A stretch of DNA of 64,000 nt, from contig JACGCM010001272.1 in the NCBI GenBank assembly GCA_014058105.1, forward strand, positions 3,782,001 to 3,846,000, given 5' to 3'. Made by a program: the position numbers and the translations under genes. Below, piece after piece: positions 1 to 11,039 of this stretch. How positions within the stretch are numbered: the first letter of the stretch is position 1; each line of letters begins with the position of its first letter. The stretch comes from Kingdonia uniflora. Lineage: Eukaryota > Streptophyta > Magnoliopsida > Ranunculales > Circaeasteraceae. The notes beneath the pieces were generated by a model. It made no database searches, had not been told where the DNA came from, and worked only from the letters and a program-made list of their open reading frames with translations.

Positions 1-405
1 TATTTTTGAGCTCCTATAATTTTTCAACTCATACCTATCACTACAATTTATCGATATCCACATTAACATCCTTATAGTTTGCGTTTCCCCCTCATACTCC
101 ATCATAAACTAACACCTATTTTCAGAAAGCTGCTTACATAAGTTTGAAGCACAGTATCAAGATAACAGAATGATAACATTTCATTAATTAGTTCAAAAAA
201 TTTCTTACAGATTACTTTACAAATATACTATTACTCCAGACAATATATAAATTACTTTCCAAGTTACATCAAATAACAGTTCGTAATGCATATCAGCAGT
301 CAATGAGGAAGAAGATGCAAAACTTGAAGCAGCTTCCAAACTTTGATCCCATACTGCAAGGCACAGGAAATAGTAGAACGAGAAATCGCAGATGAATGAT
401 CTTCT
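1..405. other. AT-rich stretch, nothing recognised
   Basis: No long reading frame, RNA gene or repeat end is recognised here. It is AT-rich and reads like intergenic DNA or the 3' flank of the minus-strand frame at 406-783. Confidence 0.3.
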
Positions 406-783
406 TCATGGACAATATCTATGGTTCATGGAAAAAAATGTTCTCCCACCATAACCCCCACCTCTCCGTATGCTAGAGACAGATGGAAGGTCATATTCCT
501 TAGAAAGGACCCATACACTAGCGCGATACCGGTAAGAGTCCCTTGAATGAATGCCTACTGCTTCATCTTTAGTTGTCACAACCTCCTCAGCCAACAGCCG
601 AAGCCAATTGCAGTGCTCCGCCTGAGACGTTAACAGATAGTGGAAATGCACCATCTGATAATAATCATCCCTCGCCTCTATCACCTCTTCATATGATATA
701 CGGTAATAGGTAGGCGACACAGGAATTTGTGTCAGCAGATGCAAAGGTTGGTATCCAAAATACCTGATGCACAGTTCTTCCAT
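406..783 (-). CDS. Hypothetical 125-aa ORF, doubtful gene
   Basis: An uninterrupted minus-strand frame of 125 codons starts at an ATG at 783. The product is rich in tyrosine, arginine and acidic residues and ends in a Gly-Arg rich tail (RRGGGYGGR) followed by a short aromatic segment. No domain, signal peptide or membrane segment is recognised. It does not match the gag, pol or antisense genes of the retroelements elsewhere in this window. It could be an exon of a degraded gene or a chance frame; no splice sites or promoter were identified with confidence. Confidence 0.25.
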   Translation of the reverse strand: MEELCIRYFGYQPLHLLTQIPVSPTYYRISYEEVIEARDDYYQMVHFHYLLTSQAEHCNWLRLLAEEVVTTKDEAVGIHSRDSYRYRASVWVLSKEYDLPSVSSIRRGGGYGGRTFFSMNHRYCP

Positions 784-1112
784 CTTTTAACAAATCCTAG
801 ACTCTCAAGGTTGGTTCCTCATAGTCACCATTCTCTCAACAGTTAGAAGATTTCAAGAACATAAACAAGAACAAAGAAGAAATAAGTTTATAGACGAAGA
901 CTTGGGTTCATCACACACAACTCAGAGAGACTTTTGTACTATGATCAGCATTTTAGCTGACTCTTCAGATTCCTAAAATCAGAAGGATTTCCCATACAAA
1001 CAACACTGATTAGAACCATTGGTTCTAGGAAACCCAAAAGACACAAACATAGATTCATGAATATAAGATAGAAATGATTCCCATATATTAATAACCGCCT
1101 TAATGATATTTC
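784..1112. other. Unassigned AT-rich stretch
   Basis: No coding frame or transposon terminus is recognised. It leads into the repeat beginning near 1113. Confidence 0.3.
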
Positions 1113-1245
1113 TCAACCAACACCACTCGCCCACAATGTTTATCGTACTGTTGGCTGAGAGGGGGCAGTTCTAGTGGCTTATTCTGTATCTAGGACTAAT
1201 GCTTCATCTTCGACCAAGATATAAACGTTTGACCTGATTAACAAA
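1113..1245 (+). repeat. Repeat unit, left copy (partner at 2062-2180)
   Basis: About 105 bp beginning CAACCAACACCACTCGCCCA reappears at 2062-2180 at roughly 70% identity by eye. Without the solo LTR between them the two copies would be about 190 bp apart, so this was a diverged tandem repeat into which the LTR-bearing element inserted. The period resembles the tandem arrays inside elements B, C and E, so it may be the remnant of a similar element. Confidence 0.5.
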
Positions 1246-1285
1246 GCACGTGGCACAATCAGAATTAAAACAGTAACATCAGGAA

Positions 1286-2038
1286 TGTAGTGGCCTACTC
1301 GTAACTTTCTACTCGAAGCCTACTCGCAGCCTTCTACCCCAGCCTTCTACTCGAAGCATACTCGCAGCCATCTACTCGAAGCCTACTCGCAGCCTTCTAC
1401 CCCAGACATACACTCGAAGGCTACTTCGAAGCCTATCCTACTCGAACTTATCGAAGCCTCGAGGATGAACTCCATATCACAGCAGAAACACTTCAACCAT
1501 ATCCGTATATGGTCAAAATGTGAGAAGGCAGATAGCCAGCTCACTAGAAAAGAAAACGCAGTTATTGGTCTGTGCAACTACAGTGACAGGCCTGACCACT
1601 GCACCACAGTACAAAGACATCTCCAATAAATGCTACAGTGACAGAGCAGACCTGTCCGCCGCCCATACCCCACTGGGATATCCTGACAGTAATCATGTAA
1701 CCAGGCCCACACTTGGTGACTCAGCCTCCTATGATTCCATAAATAGGAGAGATGGGGAACCAAGGTGGGGTTAGAAAAATTCCTCCCAGCCCTCTTGCAT
1801 TTTACCTTCGACCCTTCTGTAAAACCCAGCACTCGAACCTTTAATTATTCATCAGTAATATAAATTCTCTTAAAAATCTTCATCAGAGGTTGTAGAGCGC
1901 CACATTCGGGCCTCTACGCAAGTATATTGTCTATTGATTTTTTACATTCTAGGTTATATACTTGAATTCCTTTGTTTGAAGATAAAAACCCGTGGTGTAA
2001 GAGCCGACTTCCCCTTTGAAAGAAGTCAGGCCCCTATA
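1286..2038 (+). mobile_element. Solo LTR of an E-type Ty3/gypsy element
   Basis: The 753-bp sequence begins TGTAGTGGCC and ends GGCCCCTATA. It is the reverse complement, diverged, of the LTRs of element E (50100-50835, 57750-58485), including the ATTTATGG-type TATA region and the CTACTCGCAGCCTTCTA end. It is flanked by perfect 5-bp TSDs AGGAA (1281-1285 and 2039-2043). No PBS or internal region follows, so it is a solo LTR left by recombination between the LTRs of a full element. Near the left end the block CTACTCG(A/C)AGCC is locally amplified, about six times in 1290-1440. Confidence 0.88.
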
Positions 2039-2061
2039 AGGAAACAGGTACAACATGAGTT

Positions 2062-2180
2062 TCTCGACCAACACCACTCGCCCATGATGCTCCTCGTACT
2101 CTTGGTTGAGAGTTATCTTGTAATGGCTTATTTCGCATCTCAGACTCATACTTCATTCTCGACCTCATCAACATACATAA
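2062..2180 (+). repeat. Repeat unit, right copy (partner at 1113-1245)
   Basis: Second copy of the repeat described at 1113-1245. It starts with the same CCAACACCACTCGCCCA block and lies just downstream of the solo LTR's right TSD. Confidence 0.5.
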
Positions 2181-2194
2181 AATACTACTAAAGA

Positions 2195-2627
2195 CATTTA
2201 GTATCCCTAAGTTCGAGTCATCACTTTTAACCTCTATATCAACAGTTTGAGTTAAGCAAATGTGTAATCATCAATAAAGCTGTTATACAACAACAAAGAT
2301 CAGAACGTTACACAATCTGGTCAAAGAATAATCAAGCATATATTTTGTAATGTCTATCATTAAGAATCTTAATGGTTACCAAACAGTCATATTATAAGAC
2401 CTATAAATAAGACCAAAGAATTCCAAATGAAGGACGGAAGAATCCTCACTCTAACATTCCACATACTTAGAACGGCCATTATAATAAGTTAACAAGCTCA
2501 ATAATATCATCTTCTCTTTCTCAAAATCCTTAAGAGAGGTCGTGGTTTTTAAGCTATTCAAAGGTCGTGGTTTCTAAACACATCTGGTGTAAAGGCTAAG
2601 TTCAATTCTCAGAATTAGGCTATTACA
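2195..2627 (+). mobile_element. Degenerate solo LTR related to element A
   Basis: The last 60 bp (GGTGTAAAGGCTAAGTTC ... GAATTAGGCTATTACA) parallel the 3' end of the A-type LTRs at 29150-29210 and 13940-13998. A TATA-like CCTATAAATAAGACC near 2400 matches the position of TATATAAAGAA in those LTRs. The left limit is approximate and no clear TSD is seen. No primer-binding site follows, so this is taken as an old solo LTR. Confidence 0.45.
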
Positions 2628-3105
2628 CTATCTCGATTAAAACCATGAAAATAATCTACCCCAATCCATGTTTATCGATTACTATTGAGCATACATGCTT
2701 AAAATTCTAAAGATGCTCTGAAACTCAAAAAATTTGAATGCTACGCTTTCACATATTGATTTTAACATGCATTTGTCTTGGAAAACTTGATGCTCTTAAC
2801 ATCCTTGAGGCGTAAAAAGGATAGAGAAAAGAATAACAATGGAATTGTAGATACACATATACATATTATTACATCCTTTACTCACATAGTTCATGCTTAC
2901 AATAAACTTAATAACTTTAATTTCCCAAGAACATAATTTCTTTTTCAACCCAAACCTAATTAAGCCAAATATATTAATTCAACAAAACCCCGTTATCGCC
3001 AATTAATAGATAACAATCAAGAAAGATCAAAATGACATTAAACCAAGATTGGAAACTACAATAAATCAGAATATGTAATAAGTAGTAACCATGAATCATG
3101 AATGA
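2628..3105. other. AT-rich stretch, nothing recognised
   Basis: No convincing coding frame or transposon end; mostly A/T-rich sequence. Confidence 0.3.
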
Positions 3106-3348
3106 ATGAATGAGAGAGATGTAAACCTTTATCAGACTCCATCGTCTTCAACCTTAAGTAATCAGAAATCAACCAAAATAAACTTCTTCGTCAACGATCA
3201 CTTAAACCTAGTAAGAACAGATGATGATGAAGATTGTAAGAGCTTTGAAGACTTCAAAATTAAAGGAATGACAACCAAAAATCTACCTAAATCACGATTA
3301 TGTTTCAAAATTGAAGCAACAAAAACCAGAAATTTACCCAAATCATAA
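3106..3348 (+). CDS. Hypothetical 80-aa ORF overlapping a repeat, doubtful gene
   Basis: Open frame of 80 codons from ATG at 3106. The second half is generated by the tandem repeat described at 3253-3430, giving a repeated (T)RNLPKS-like peptide. It is lysine- and serine-rich with no recognisable domain. A gene is possible but a chance frame over a repeat is at least as likely. Confidence 0.15.
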   Translation: MNERDVNLYQTPSSSTLSNQKSTKINFFVNDHLNLVRTDDDEDCKSFEDFKIKGMTTKNLPKSRLCFKIEATKTRNLPKS

Positions 3349-3430
3349 ATATTTTTCAAAATTGAAGCATTGACAACAAGAATTCAAAATTGAAGTAATG
3401 ACAACCAGAATTCAAAATTGAAGTAGATGA
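3253..3430 (+). repeat. Short tandem repeat, TTCAAAATTGAAG units
   Basis: Five diverged units each begin TTCAAAATTGAAG (or TTCAAAATTAAAG) and continue with (A)ATGACAACCAGAA. Spacings are about 50, 52, 28 and 28 bp. The core TTCAAAATTGAA is itself close to a perfect palindrome. Confidence 0.6.
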
Positions 3431-3446
3431 ACACAAAGGTATGTTC

Positions 3447-3467
3447 AGAGAGAGAGAGAGAGAGAGA
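3447..3467. repeat. (AG)n microsatellite
   Basis: About ten uninterrupted AG dinucleotides. On the minus strand this is a CT tract of the kind common in plant 5' untranslated regions, but no gene could be tied to it. Confidence 0.85.
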
Positions 3468-3725
3468 CAATCTATAGAATTGTAAAGCATATAGAGAAAG
3501 AGAGAGTGTTGTCTTTGATATGAGTTTTTTTTAGAAGAAAGTGTCAGGGGAGGAGAAGAGTAGTTTTTACTCGGGTTTTTTTTATAACTTTTGGACTTAA
3601 AACTTGAACTTCTGAAACTTCCCATCCATGTGTGATTCTTGAGGCACCCAAAGCGAATCACGACCCCTCTTTGTCTCTGTACTTAAGGAAGACTTGTCCA
3701 AAGTGGCAAAAACACCGCCCTATAA
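3468..3725. other. Unassigned stretch next to the copia LTR
   Basis: No gene recognised. A minus-strand frame over 3356-3661 is serine/leucine-rich because it reads the CT tract; it has no domain. Confidence 0.25.
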
Positions 3726-3963
3726 TAATTAAAATATAACTACCAGTTTTATATTTTGAGAGTAATAGAGAGAAGACAAATTTCTTATTGATTGAGAACT
3801 ATTTCTTTGTACGTAATACAAAGTTGATAACCCTGCAATATAGATTTGCAAACTTACTCAAACTCTCCCCAAAAACCCTAAAGGCCTTTGGGCTTATTAG
3901 GAGTCCAATAGAACACCCCAACCTAGTTGGGCTCCTAGGTTGGGTTGGACCTAACTCCTAACA
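3726..3963 (-). repeat. 3' LTR of the copia element
   Basis: On the minus strand the LTR begins TGTTAGGAGTTAGG directly after a polypurine tract (CCAAGGGGGAG, complement of 3964-3974). It runs to the ATATAACTACCAG region near 3730. That last ~45 bp is matched at 11066-11110 (ATATAACTACCAGTTCTATATCTTGAAAGC), the remnant of the other LTR. The left limit is set only to within a few bases. Confidence 0.6.
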
Positions 3964-4254
3964 CTCCCCCTTGGGGTGTTCCATACCTGGATGACTTACC
4001 TCATCATAATCTCTGCCTAGTAAAACCCCATTGGGCAAAAAGTTGCACAAAGAAAGAGTACAATCCTATGCCCTATATGGGTTGTGGACGCGTATATATT
4101 GCCTCATCAAAACCTTTATTCAGTAAAGCCTCTTAGGATAAAAACTACACTATCAGGAAAAAGAGTACAACACACATGTGTCCACATCAGGCTAGGACTA
4201 CTCCTCATGACGTCGATCTCCCTAAGATCTATCTCTATGAGATAATAAATTCTG

Positions 4255-5010
4255 TTAACTCCGTATGCCAATTCTGTATACCAATCTCTTAAACGTAAGA
4301 TGTTCAAGAGCCTTCGTGAATAGATTAGCTAAGTTATCTTCTAAATGGACTTGAATAACGTTGATCTCATTCGTCTTCTGCAACTCATGTATGTGGAAGA
4401 ACTTTGGTGAAATATGCTTCGTTCTGTCACCTTCAATAAATCTGCTCTTGACTTGAACGATACAAGCTGTGTTGTCTTTATTAAGTGTCATCGATTTATC
4501 CTAGATAAAACTCAGATTGTAACTCCTGTTGATGTGGTTGATCATAGACTGCAACCAGAAGTATTCTCTACCAGCTTCATGTAGTGCATGAATCTCCTCG
4601 TGGTTCGAGAATGTAGCAACCATCATCTACTTCACCGATCACTATAAAATCACTGTATCTCTATACAAGAACACATAACCCGATTGTGATCGGCCTCTAT
4701 GTGGATCTGACAAATATCATGCATCGACATATCCTATAATTTCCCATTTGCCAATTTTGGATAGAACAGACCCAGTCTTTCATGCCGATGAGATATATCA
4801 TAATGTACTTCATACCATTCTAGTACCTTTAACATAACTATGGTGCACCAAACAGTTCACTGCGAATGAGATTTTGGGTCGAGTATACCCTACTAAGTAT
4901 AGTAAAGCACCGATAGCTCCTATATATGGCATCTCAGGCCCTAGGAGTTTCTCACCCTCGTCAGGAGGATGATTGATGTACTTGTTCACATCTAATGAAC
5001 GGACATGCAT
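4255..5010 (-). pseudogene. Copia RNase H region
   Basis: The 4810-5010 frame reads like the segment joining RT to RNase H in plant copia polyproteins (YIGAIGALLYLVGYTRPKIS, near KISFAVNCL). The 4255-4491 frame gives the C-terminal RNase H tail, with DNTACI and HISPKFFHIHELQ and a Leu-Phe-Thr-Lys-Ala-Leu ending. Stops between the two frames show the domain is broken. In an active element it degrades RNA in the RNA:DNA hybrid. Confidence 0.8.
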
Positions 5011-5076
5011 AGACGTCTTGGTATTGTGTGCCGCATCAGTACCGAAATGTTTTATGATTTTCCCGGTATACGTCGC

Positions 5077-5985
5077 CTAATGTACGATTATGCCGAAACC
5101 AATATGTTTGATTGACAAACCTAGAAAAATTTTGGTCTTCCCAAGGTCTTTCATTTCGAATTCTATCCCAAGGTATTTAGCAGCATTCGTGATCTCCCCT
5201 GGAGTTTTGATAATATTTAAATCGTCAACATAAACTATAATGATGGCTAAACCAGGATTTGTTTTCTTGATGAAAATGCATGGGCAAACAAGGCTATTTG
5301 CAAAACCCTTAGCTTTCAAATATTTTGTCAGCCTGCTGTGCCATATGGGCCCTAAATATTTCAGACCATACAATGACTTATCTAGTTTTATTATATAGGT
5401 ACCCCGCGTGCCAGACATTGTCGCTCCCGGAAGCTTAAACCCTTCTGGCAGCTTCATGTAGATCTTCATATCTAATTTCCCATATAAATATACAGAAACT
5501 ACATTCATAAGATGCATGTCAAGCTCATTCTCAATGACTAACTGACTGATCAAGTAACAGAACGCTATAGTGTCCATGACTGGAGAGTAAGTTTCATCGA
5601 AATCAATGCCAGGTCTTTAAGAAAATCCATGGGCAACTAGTCTTGCCTTGTACCTTACTATATTTTCAAGTTCACTATGTTTCTATATGAATACCCATTT
5701 ATAATTGACAGGCCTGATGGCATCTTGCCTAGTGACTATTAGTCTAAGCACTTCGCATTTAGCTAACAAGCTAAGCTCCAGATTGATCGCAGACTCCCAT
5801 TCTGGCCAATCTGCATGACTTTTACATTCGTCTATAGTGAGTGCTTCTGGGTCATCATCCTCGATGGAAAGTAAAACATCAAAAGTAAATACTTCGTCCA
5901 CAACTACTTCTAAATGATCCCACGTAGTGCCATTAGAAACAAAGTTAAATCGAGATCTCTCGATTATCATGTACATGTGCCTCAC
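5077..5985 (-). pseudogene. Copia reverse transcriptase
   Basis: Two frames separated by stops. The upstream part (5985-5683) holds the WPEWESAINLELSLL and VNYKWVF blocks that open copia RT. The downstream part (5577-5077, 166 codons) holds GKLDMKIYMKLPEGF, SLYGLKYLGPIWH and the catalytic motif VYVDDLNI, with the two aspartates intact. The YVDD box and LPEGF context are typical of plant copia. Stops and the break near 5580-5680 make it non-functional. Confidence 0.88.
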
Positions 5986-6782
5986 CAGGCTTGTTTCCTA
6001 ATGCTTCACGAGGATACGTAGCTACTATAGCCCTGCCTATGAGTGGTTCCATCACTGATAAACTGGCTACACCATTAGTCTTTTCATTTCCCGTACAATG
6101 TTTCTTAGCCCTCGGCTCAGCGTCCTTCTTTACAGCAGCGCATCTTTTTGTGATGCACGGCTTGGATTTATTAGCGGGTTACACACCAGTTCCCTGAACA
6201 TTCATTCGTACAGGAGCATTTCTTGCAGGTACATATGCCTTGGTTATTTTAGTAGCACCATTGAATGCATATGGCAATTCATTAGTGATCTATTATAAGT
6301 ATAGAATCTGTTACACTTTCTTGTCACCGTAATTGGTCAGGGGATCTAGATGTGACAACGATGGTATTTTCTAACTAATCTTGGAAACATCCTTATCATT
6401 GACTGTCATATCTCCCCCCAATATTGGGAATATTGTCTCATCAAAGTGACAAATCTGCGAATCTTACAGTAAATACATTGCTCGAAGTGGGTTCCAAATA
6501 TCAAATGATAGATGGTAAATTATAACCCACGTAAATACCAAGCCGTCATTGGGGCCCTATCTTCGTACGTTGTGCTAGTGCAATCGGCACCTGTATGGAA
6601 CATCCAAATGTTTGTAGATGAGTGACACTGGGCACCGACCTAGTTACTAGTTATAATGGGGAATATTGATTATTAGATGTTGGATGAATTCTAATCAGGG
6701 CGGCAGCATGAAGAATTGTATGGCCCCACGCAGTAGTTTGAAGCTAAGATCAAAATAATAGCGGCCTATCGATTAACTGTAA
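5986..6782 (-). pseudogene. Copia integrase C-terminus and linker, degraded
   Basis: No long frame survives, but minus-strand translation across frames gives the integrase C-terminal pattern: a Leu-Leu/Ile block, then FGTHFEQCIYCK and RFVTLMRQYSQYWG, resembling the CHFDETIFP region of copia polyproteins. A basic linker leads toward RT. This is decayed coding DNA rather than intergenic sequence. Confidence 0.6.
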
Positions 6783-7440
6783 TCACTTGATTAGATTCTT
6801 TGCCATCCCAATCTGGGTATGAACATGGGGTTCTGGATGCTCGACATCTATCCCATTAGCCGCATAGTAATCAAGAAAAGCCTTTGAAGTACACTCGTCA
6901 GTGCCGTCAAATCTCACAGATTTGATCGGGTGATCTGGGAAATGAGCCCGCAATCGGATAATCTGGGCAAACAGCCGTGGAAATGCCATATTCCAAGATG
7001 ATAAAAGGCAAATGTTTGACCATCTTACAAATGCATCGATTAAGACCATATAGTATTTGAATGGACCATTATGTGGATGAATAGGTCTACATATGTCTCC
7101 ATGGATACGTTGGAGAAAGGCTGGAGACTCTAACTCCACCTTGGTCATACTAGGTTGGACTATTAGCTTTCCTTGGGAGAAGGCATTACGCGGGCAATCT
7201 TGCAAAAATTTGATCATCTCTCCCTTGAGTGAATGTACAGAGGTACTATTGATAATTTCCCTCATCAATCTTTTTCCAGGGTATTTAAAACAATCATGCC
7301 AAATCTTAAATGTTTTATCTTATAACGAAGAAAAATTAGTGATTGCATATGTTTCGACATGCCTGAAAGCAGTAGAATAAATCCCTGAGGAATACATTGG
7401 GCATCATTCCAATATAAGTTCTTGACCGTTAGGCTAATAG
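6783..7440 (-). pseudogene. Copia GAG-pre-integrase and integrase core
   Basis: The 7268-6783 frame of 161 codons reads as integrase core: a GDICRPIHPHNGPFKYYMVL block with the first catalytic Asp, a second-Asp block degraded to RFDGTDECTSKAF, and EHPEPHVHTQIGMAK with the catalytic Glu region. The adjacent stretch (7440-7269) corresponds to the short GAG-pre-integrase domain. The domain catalyses strand transfer of cDNA into the genome in active elements; here frameshifts disconnect it from protease and RT. Confidence 0.85.
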
Positions 7441-7781
7441 GTGATGCATAGAATTTGATTCTCATTATTTCCTATCGTCTTGACTTGATAACCGTTATCA
7501 TGTATGTCTCTAAAGATTAGTAAATTCTCGGGAGATTTACTAGCGAATAACGCGGGCAGGATATTCAGTATCGTACCATTAGGGAGTAATAGGGTAGCGC
7601 TCCCTGAGCCCTCTATGATACTGGCTGACCCAATAACAGTGTGAATGTCCCCAACATATGCAGTCAAGTCTGGGAAATACTTTTTATCTCGAAGGATCAA
7701 GTACGTGGTTCCACTGCCTACCAGACATGTCTCGCGACTCGTCCTATTATCAATTAGTACCCTATAGGCAGAAAGATCCAT
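7434..7781 (-). pseudogene. Copia aspartic protease region
   Basis: Frame of 115 codons. It shows the copia protease layout: a degraded active-site region (LVGSGTTYLILRDKKYF, where a DSGTTHTI-like motif is expected), then IEGSGSATLLLPNGTILNI and SKSPENLLIFRDIHDNGY. The catalytic Asp appears replaced, so it could not process the polyprotein. It lies directly upstream of integrase, as expected for copia. Confidence 0.8.
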
Positions 7782-7989
7782 GGGCGACCTATATATATAG
7801 CAGATTAAAAACTATATATGAAAAATTAATTACTATCCAATCAATAATTTGAATAATGAACATTTATTAGAATAAAATAAATCTCATGTATGTCACGAGC
7901 ACATTACTGAAATATAAGTGATATGTTCCCAACAAAATTTAAAATACAAACAACAAAAAATAGTAAATCAGATCTGTACTAGAAAATAA

Positions 7990-8594
7990 ACTACTAGTGT
8001 TCTCTCTAATGTAACATCACATGTCTACTGAGGAATTATTATGGATTACTCCGTATGTTGATCCATGTCGGCATTAGTGTCACCAAAGAAGTCTGACATT
8101 GCAAACTTTACAAGGGTGAAGTTAGTGACAACAACTGTATTGTGGGTCTGGACTCGGGCACATGTAGCCACCTGTGGTGCATGGCATTCTTGTTCTCTGT
8201 GTCATTTGCCACCGCCGTTAAAGCAAGTATATCCCTGATTTGTCTTCTTCTCCTTCTTTATATTTCCTAGTGTCCTGAATTTCTTAAATCCTTTACCTCT
8301 TTGAGGACCAAAGGGTTTCTGGTTCCCTCCCTTCCAGTTTCCCTGGTATCTTTCCATGCCCCTTCCATATCTTCATTCTTGACGTACAGAGTTGTCTCAC
8401 AAAAACTGAACATTGTTTGATGCAGGCAACGACGCACTCCTAGAAGGCCGCATAGCATGATTCTTTATTAGAAGTTCATCGTTCTACTCATAGAAAACAA
8501 CCCTAAAATCTTGGAACCTAAGGTTGTTCTATTGGCGTATCACCTTGGGGAGCATAATGGTTTTTTGCTGACCATAACACCCCTTTATGCATGT
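7990..8594 (-). pseudogene. Copia gag, C-terminal part with zinc-knuckle remnant
   Basis: The frame at 8458-8267 and neighbouring frames carry a gag C-terminus: a DELLIKNHAMRPSRSA-like block near 8460-8520, then a basic stretch. Nothing long survives below 8200. The left side of the interrupting solo LTR (at 8594) reads LWSAKNHYAP, which continues the gag segment found beyond the LTR at 9322. Confidence 0.65.
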
Positions 8595-9321
8595 TGTAGG
8601 GGTCTAACTTCGCGTGAGGGGAAGTTGACCCTTACACTTTGAGTTTTATTTTTGACCAGGGGATTTAAGCATACAATCAATAATCATAAGAACTACTATA
8701 CCGATAATACGCTTGCGTGGAGGCCTAAAATGGGTCACTCCACGACCTCTAGTAAGGATTTTTAAGAGTTATGTTATAAATGTCGAGTAGTCGAAGTATC
8801 GAGAATTGGGTGATTACAGGGTATTCGAAGGTAAATTTGTAAGGTCTATTGGGATAGATTTTCTAACCCCTTCATAGTTCCTCCTTCCTCCTATTTATAG
8901 AACATAAAAGGGCTGAGTCACCATAGGAGATTAAGTTACATGTGTATCCTCCAAGGACAACTGACTTGTACCCGGAGTCGGTTCTGATACTGTAATTGTT
9001 GAGTCTGACATTGTAGCTGTTATTCCTGACACTATAGCTGTTGGTTCTAACACTGTAATTGTTGGATCTGGCACTGCAGTTGTCAAGCGGCGTGCTCAAC
9101 TGTTCTGTGTGGTGAGCTGGCCACCTGACATGTTTTCCTTCGACCATGAACGCCCCTGGTCGAAGTATTTATGGTTCAACGGTTCCTTCGAGTGTTTGAA
9201 TAGTCTTAGAAGGTTTTGTGGGCTTGATTATTGACATACTAGGCTTTGAGTCATCAGGTAGGCTTTGATGTAGCCTTTGAGTATTCGACAAATGTTAGAA
9301 GGCTGCGAGTAGGCTACTACA
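8595..9321 (-). mobile_element. Solo LTR (E-type) inside copia gag
   Basis: 727 bp running from TGTAGGGGTC to GTAGGCTACTACA, matching the LTRs of element E end to end, including the CTCCTATTTATAGA TATA region (about 8889-8902) and GGCTGCGAGTAGGCTACTACA. It separates two pieces of the copia gag. The 5-bp flanks (CATGT at 8590-8594, CTTGC at 9322-9326) do not match well, so the TSD has decayed or the LTR formed by recombination between different copies. Confidence 0.82.
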
Positions 9322-9490
9322 CTTGCACATAAGTTAGCTGGCTCAACCTTGTTGAGGTATTTAGTCTTTAGGTTATCTTAAATATGATGATGAAGGATAA
9401 ACAAAACCTTTATTTTGTCTATGAGAGCTTCCTTGTTGCCAATGACGATGGTCTTCTACAAACCAAGGAACTTCAAGAGCAATTCAACGT
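9322..9490 (-). pseudogene. Copia gag, N-terminal part
   Basis: Minus-strand translation gives a chain resembling the UBN2-type copia gag: a D-K-x-K-x-x-x-x-I-x-HHH block followed by NLKTKYLNKVEPANLC. The last residues meet the gag fragment beyond the solo LTR at 8594. Stops interrupt it. Confidence 0.6.
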
Positions 9491-10560
9491 CAATGTACAA
9501 AGTGAGTTAATTAGCTCTAGTGAGCAGCAATAGTGGAAAATCAACATTTGTGAGTTTTACAGACATTTGTGTATGTAAAATATAGATTGTAATTAGTGAT
9601 AATTCTTGATAGACATATTAAATGCATTAAAGACAGATCATAGTACCTAAAATAATGATAAATAAATAATTCCTAATCATATTATAGTTGAACCCTGTTC
9701 ATATTGTAAAACACATGAAATTCTTTTATAATAATTAAATCTCATATTTTACCCCGTAAAAATGACTATCTTAATCTTAGGTGTGCGTTTTAATAGAATC
9801 TTAGCCAAAATTGTAATTCAAAACTACTAGATGTGTGCGTTCCTTATTTTGAGAACTAGAGTGTTCTAAGCCCTCAAGTTATATAAAGGTCTATATATTC
9901 TAGCCAAATGACCCTATTTTCTATGAATATGAGGGGTATTAGATGTTTAGCTGACAAGTGGTCCCACCCCGAAGTCTGCTGGGTTCACAAGATAGGTTGA
10001 TTATGCCTGTCTTTAAACTAATATTCTAGGGTACTATAGGCTGCTATCAGTGCCTATATATCTCTAAATATTATCATGTAACATTTAATTGTACCTAGAT
10101 ACAAAAAATTGGTTCTTCAAACACTAAGTTTTTAAAAATAAGACTAAGTCAATTCCCAATTGAGCTCTAATTATTTATCCTTGATAATTAACTGTGATTT
10201 AGATATGACTCCTAGTCGTATTTTAAATTAGTTTTGGTTTTGTATTATCTTTGATTTCCAGATCATGATAATTAGTATCTTAGGAGCATACCGTTAATAT
10301 CATATTAACTATCGTAAGATACTTAAATAGGTATTAATCTATTTGCTTATATCCTATATAAATGAGTCATCATTCCTATACAAGGCACCGGTTCCCAAAA
10401 AAAATTTAAAAAAAAATTTCATAAAAAAAATTAAAAATGGGTCCCCCATAGGGTATGTCTTGTCAATAGGAATTTTTCAAAGAAAATTGGACTCAATTTG
10501 ACCAAGAATTAGGCTTTCTATAGCCAATTCAGTGTTAGAACCAGTCTGGCTCGGTCTAAC
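9491..10560. other. AT-rich copia leader or flank
   Basis: No coding frame recognised. If the element's other LTR ends at about 11064, this is its long 5' leader. It contains short A-runs at 10398-10436. Confidence 0.3.
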
Positions 10561-10599
10561 AAGTTTCACCCGGTCACACATACCCCACACATGTCTGCC

Positions 10600-10880
10600 G
10601 TACGTATGTGCCACATGTATCTCGTACGTGACTGTCATACATGCCTCGTACGTGCCTACCACGTGTCACTTCGGTGATCGGCCGGTGACAGTCCGGTGAC
10701 TGCCACGTGTTACACTTGGTGACTGCCATATGTTACCACATGTGTCACATATGCTACACACATACCTGCCACATGTTACTGCTAACATCGACATTGTGGA
10801 CCCAACTATCATATCAGCATGCCACGTGCTTTTGACATGTGTCACTACTGACGTCAGTATATGATTATGATGACGTCATC
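10600..10880. promoter_or_regulatory. Cluster of ACGT-core motifs (G-box/CRE-like)
   Basis: Eight ACGT cores lie within about 280 bp: TACGTA or CGTACGTG three times (10601-10655), CCACGTG three times (about 10660, 10703, 10821), CTGACGTCAG (10848) and ATGACGTCAT (10872). ACGT cores are known binding sites of plant bZIP and bHLH factors. Between them CACATGT-type E-box-like words recur. Whether they act as an enhancer of the copia leader is inference; part of the clustering comes from an underlying diverged short repeat. Confidence 0.4.
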
Positions 10881-11039
10881 AATCAGATAATTATTAGTTT
10901 TCCGGCAATTAGAACATTTCCCTGAGATGTACCATATACTGTTTAAAAGATCTTGGGATAGACTATCTAACCAAAGTAGTCTTGCCTCTATCTGATTGGA
11001 GAGTGATTTTTTTTTCTTCTTGATCCACTAGCTTACGTA

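Noticed and set aside
8590..9326. TSD for the solo LTR at 8595-9321
   Set aside because: CATGT and CTTGC share only two or three of five bases; not counted as TSD.
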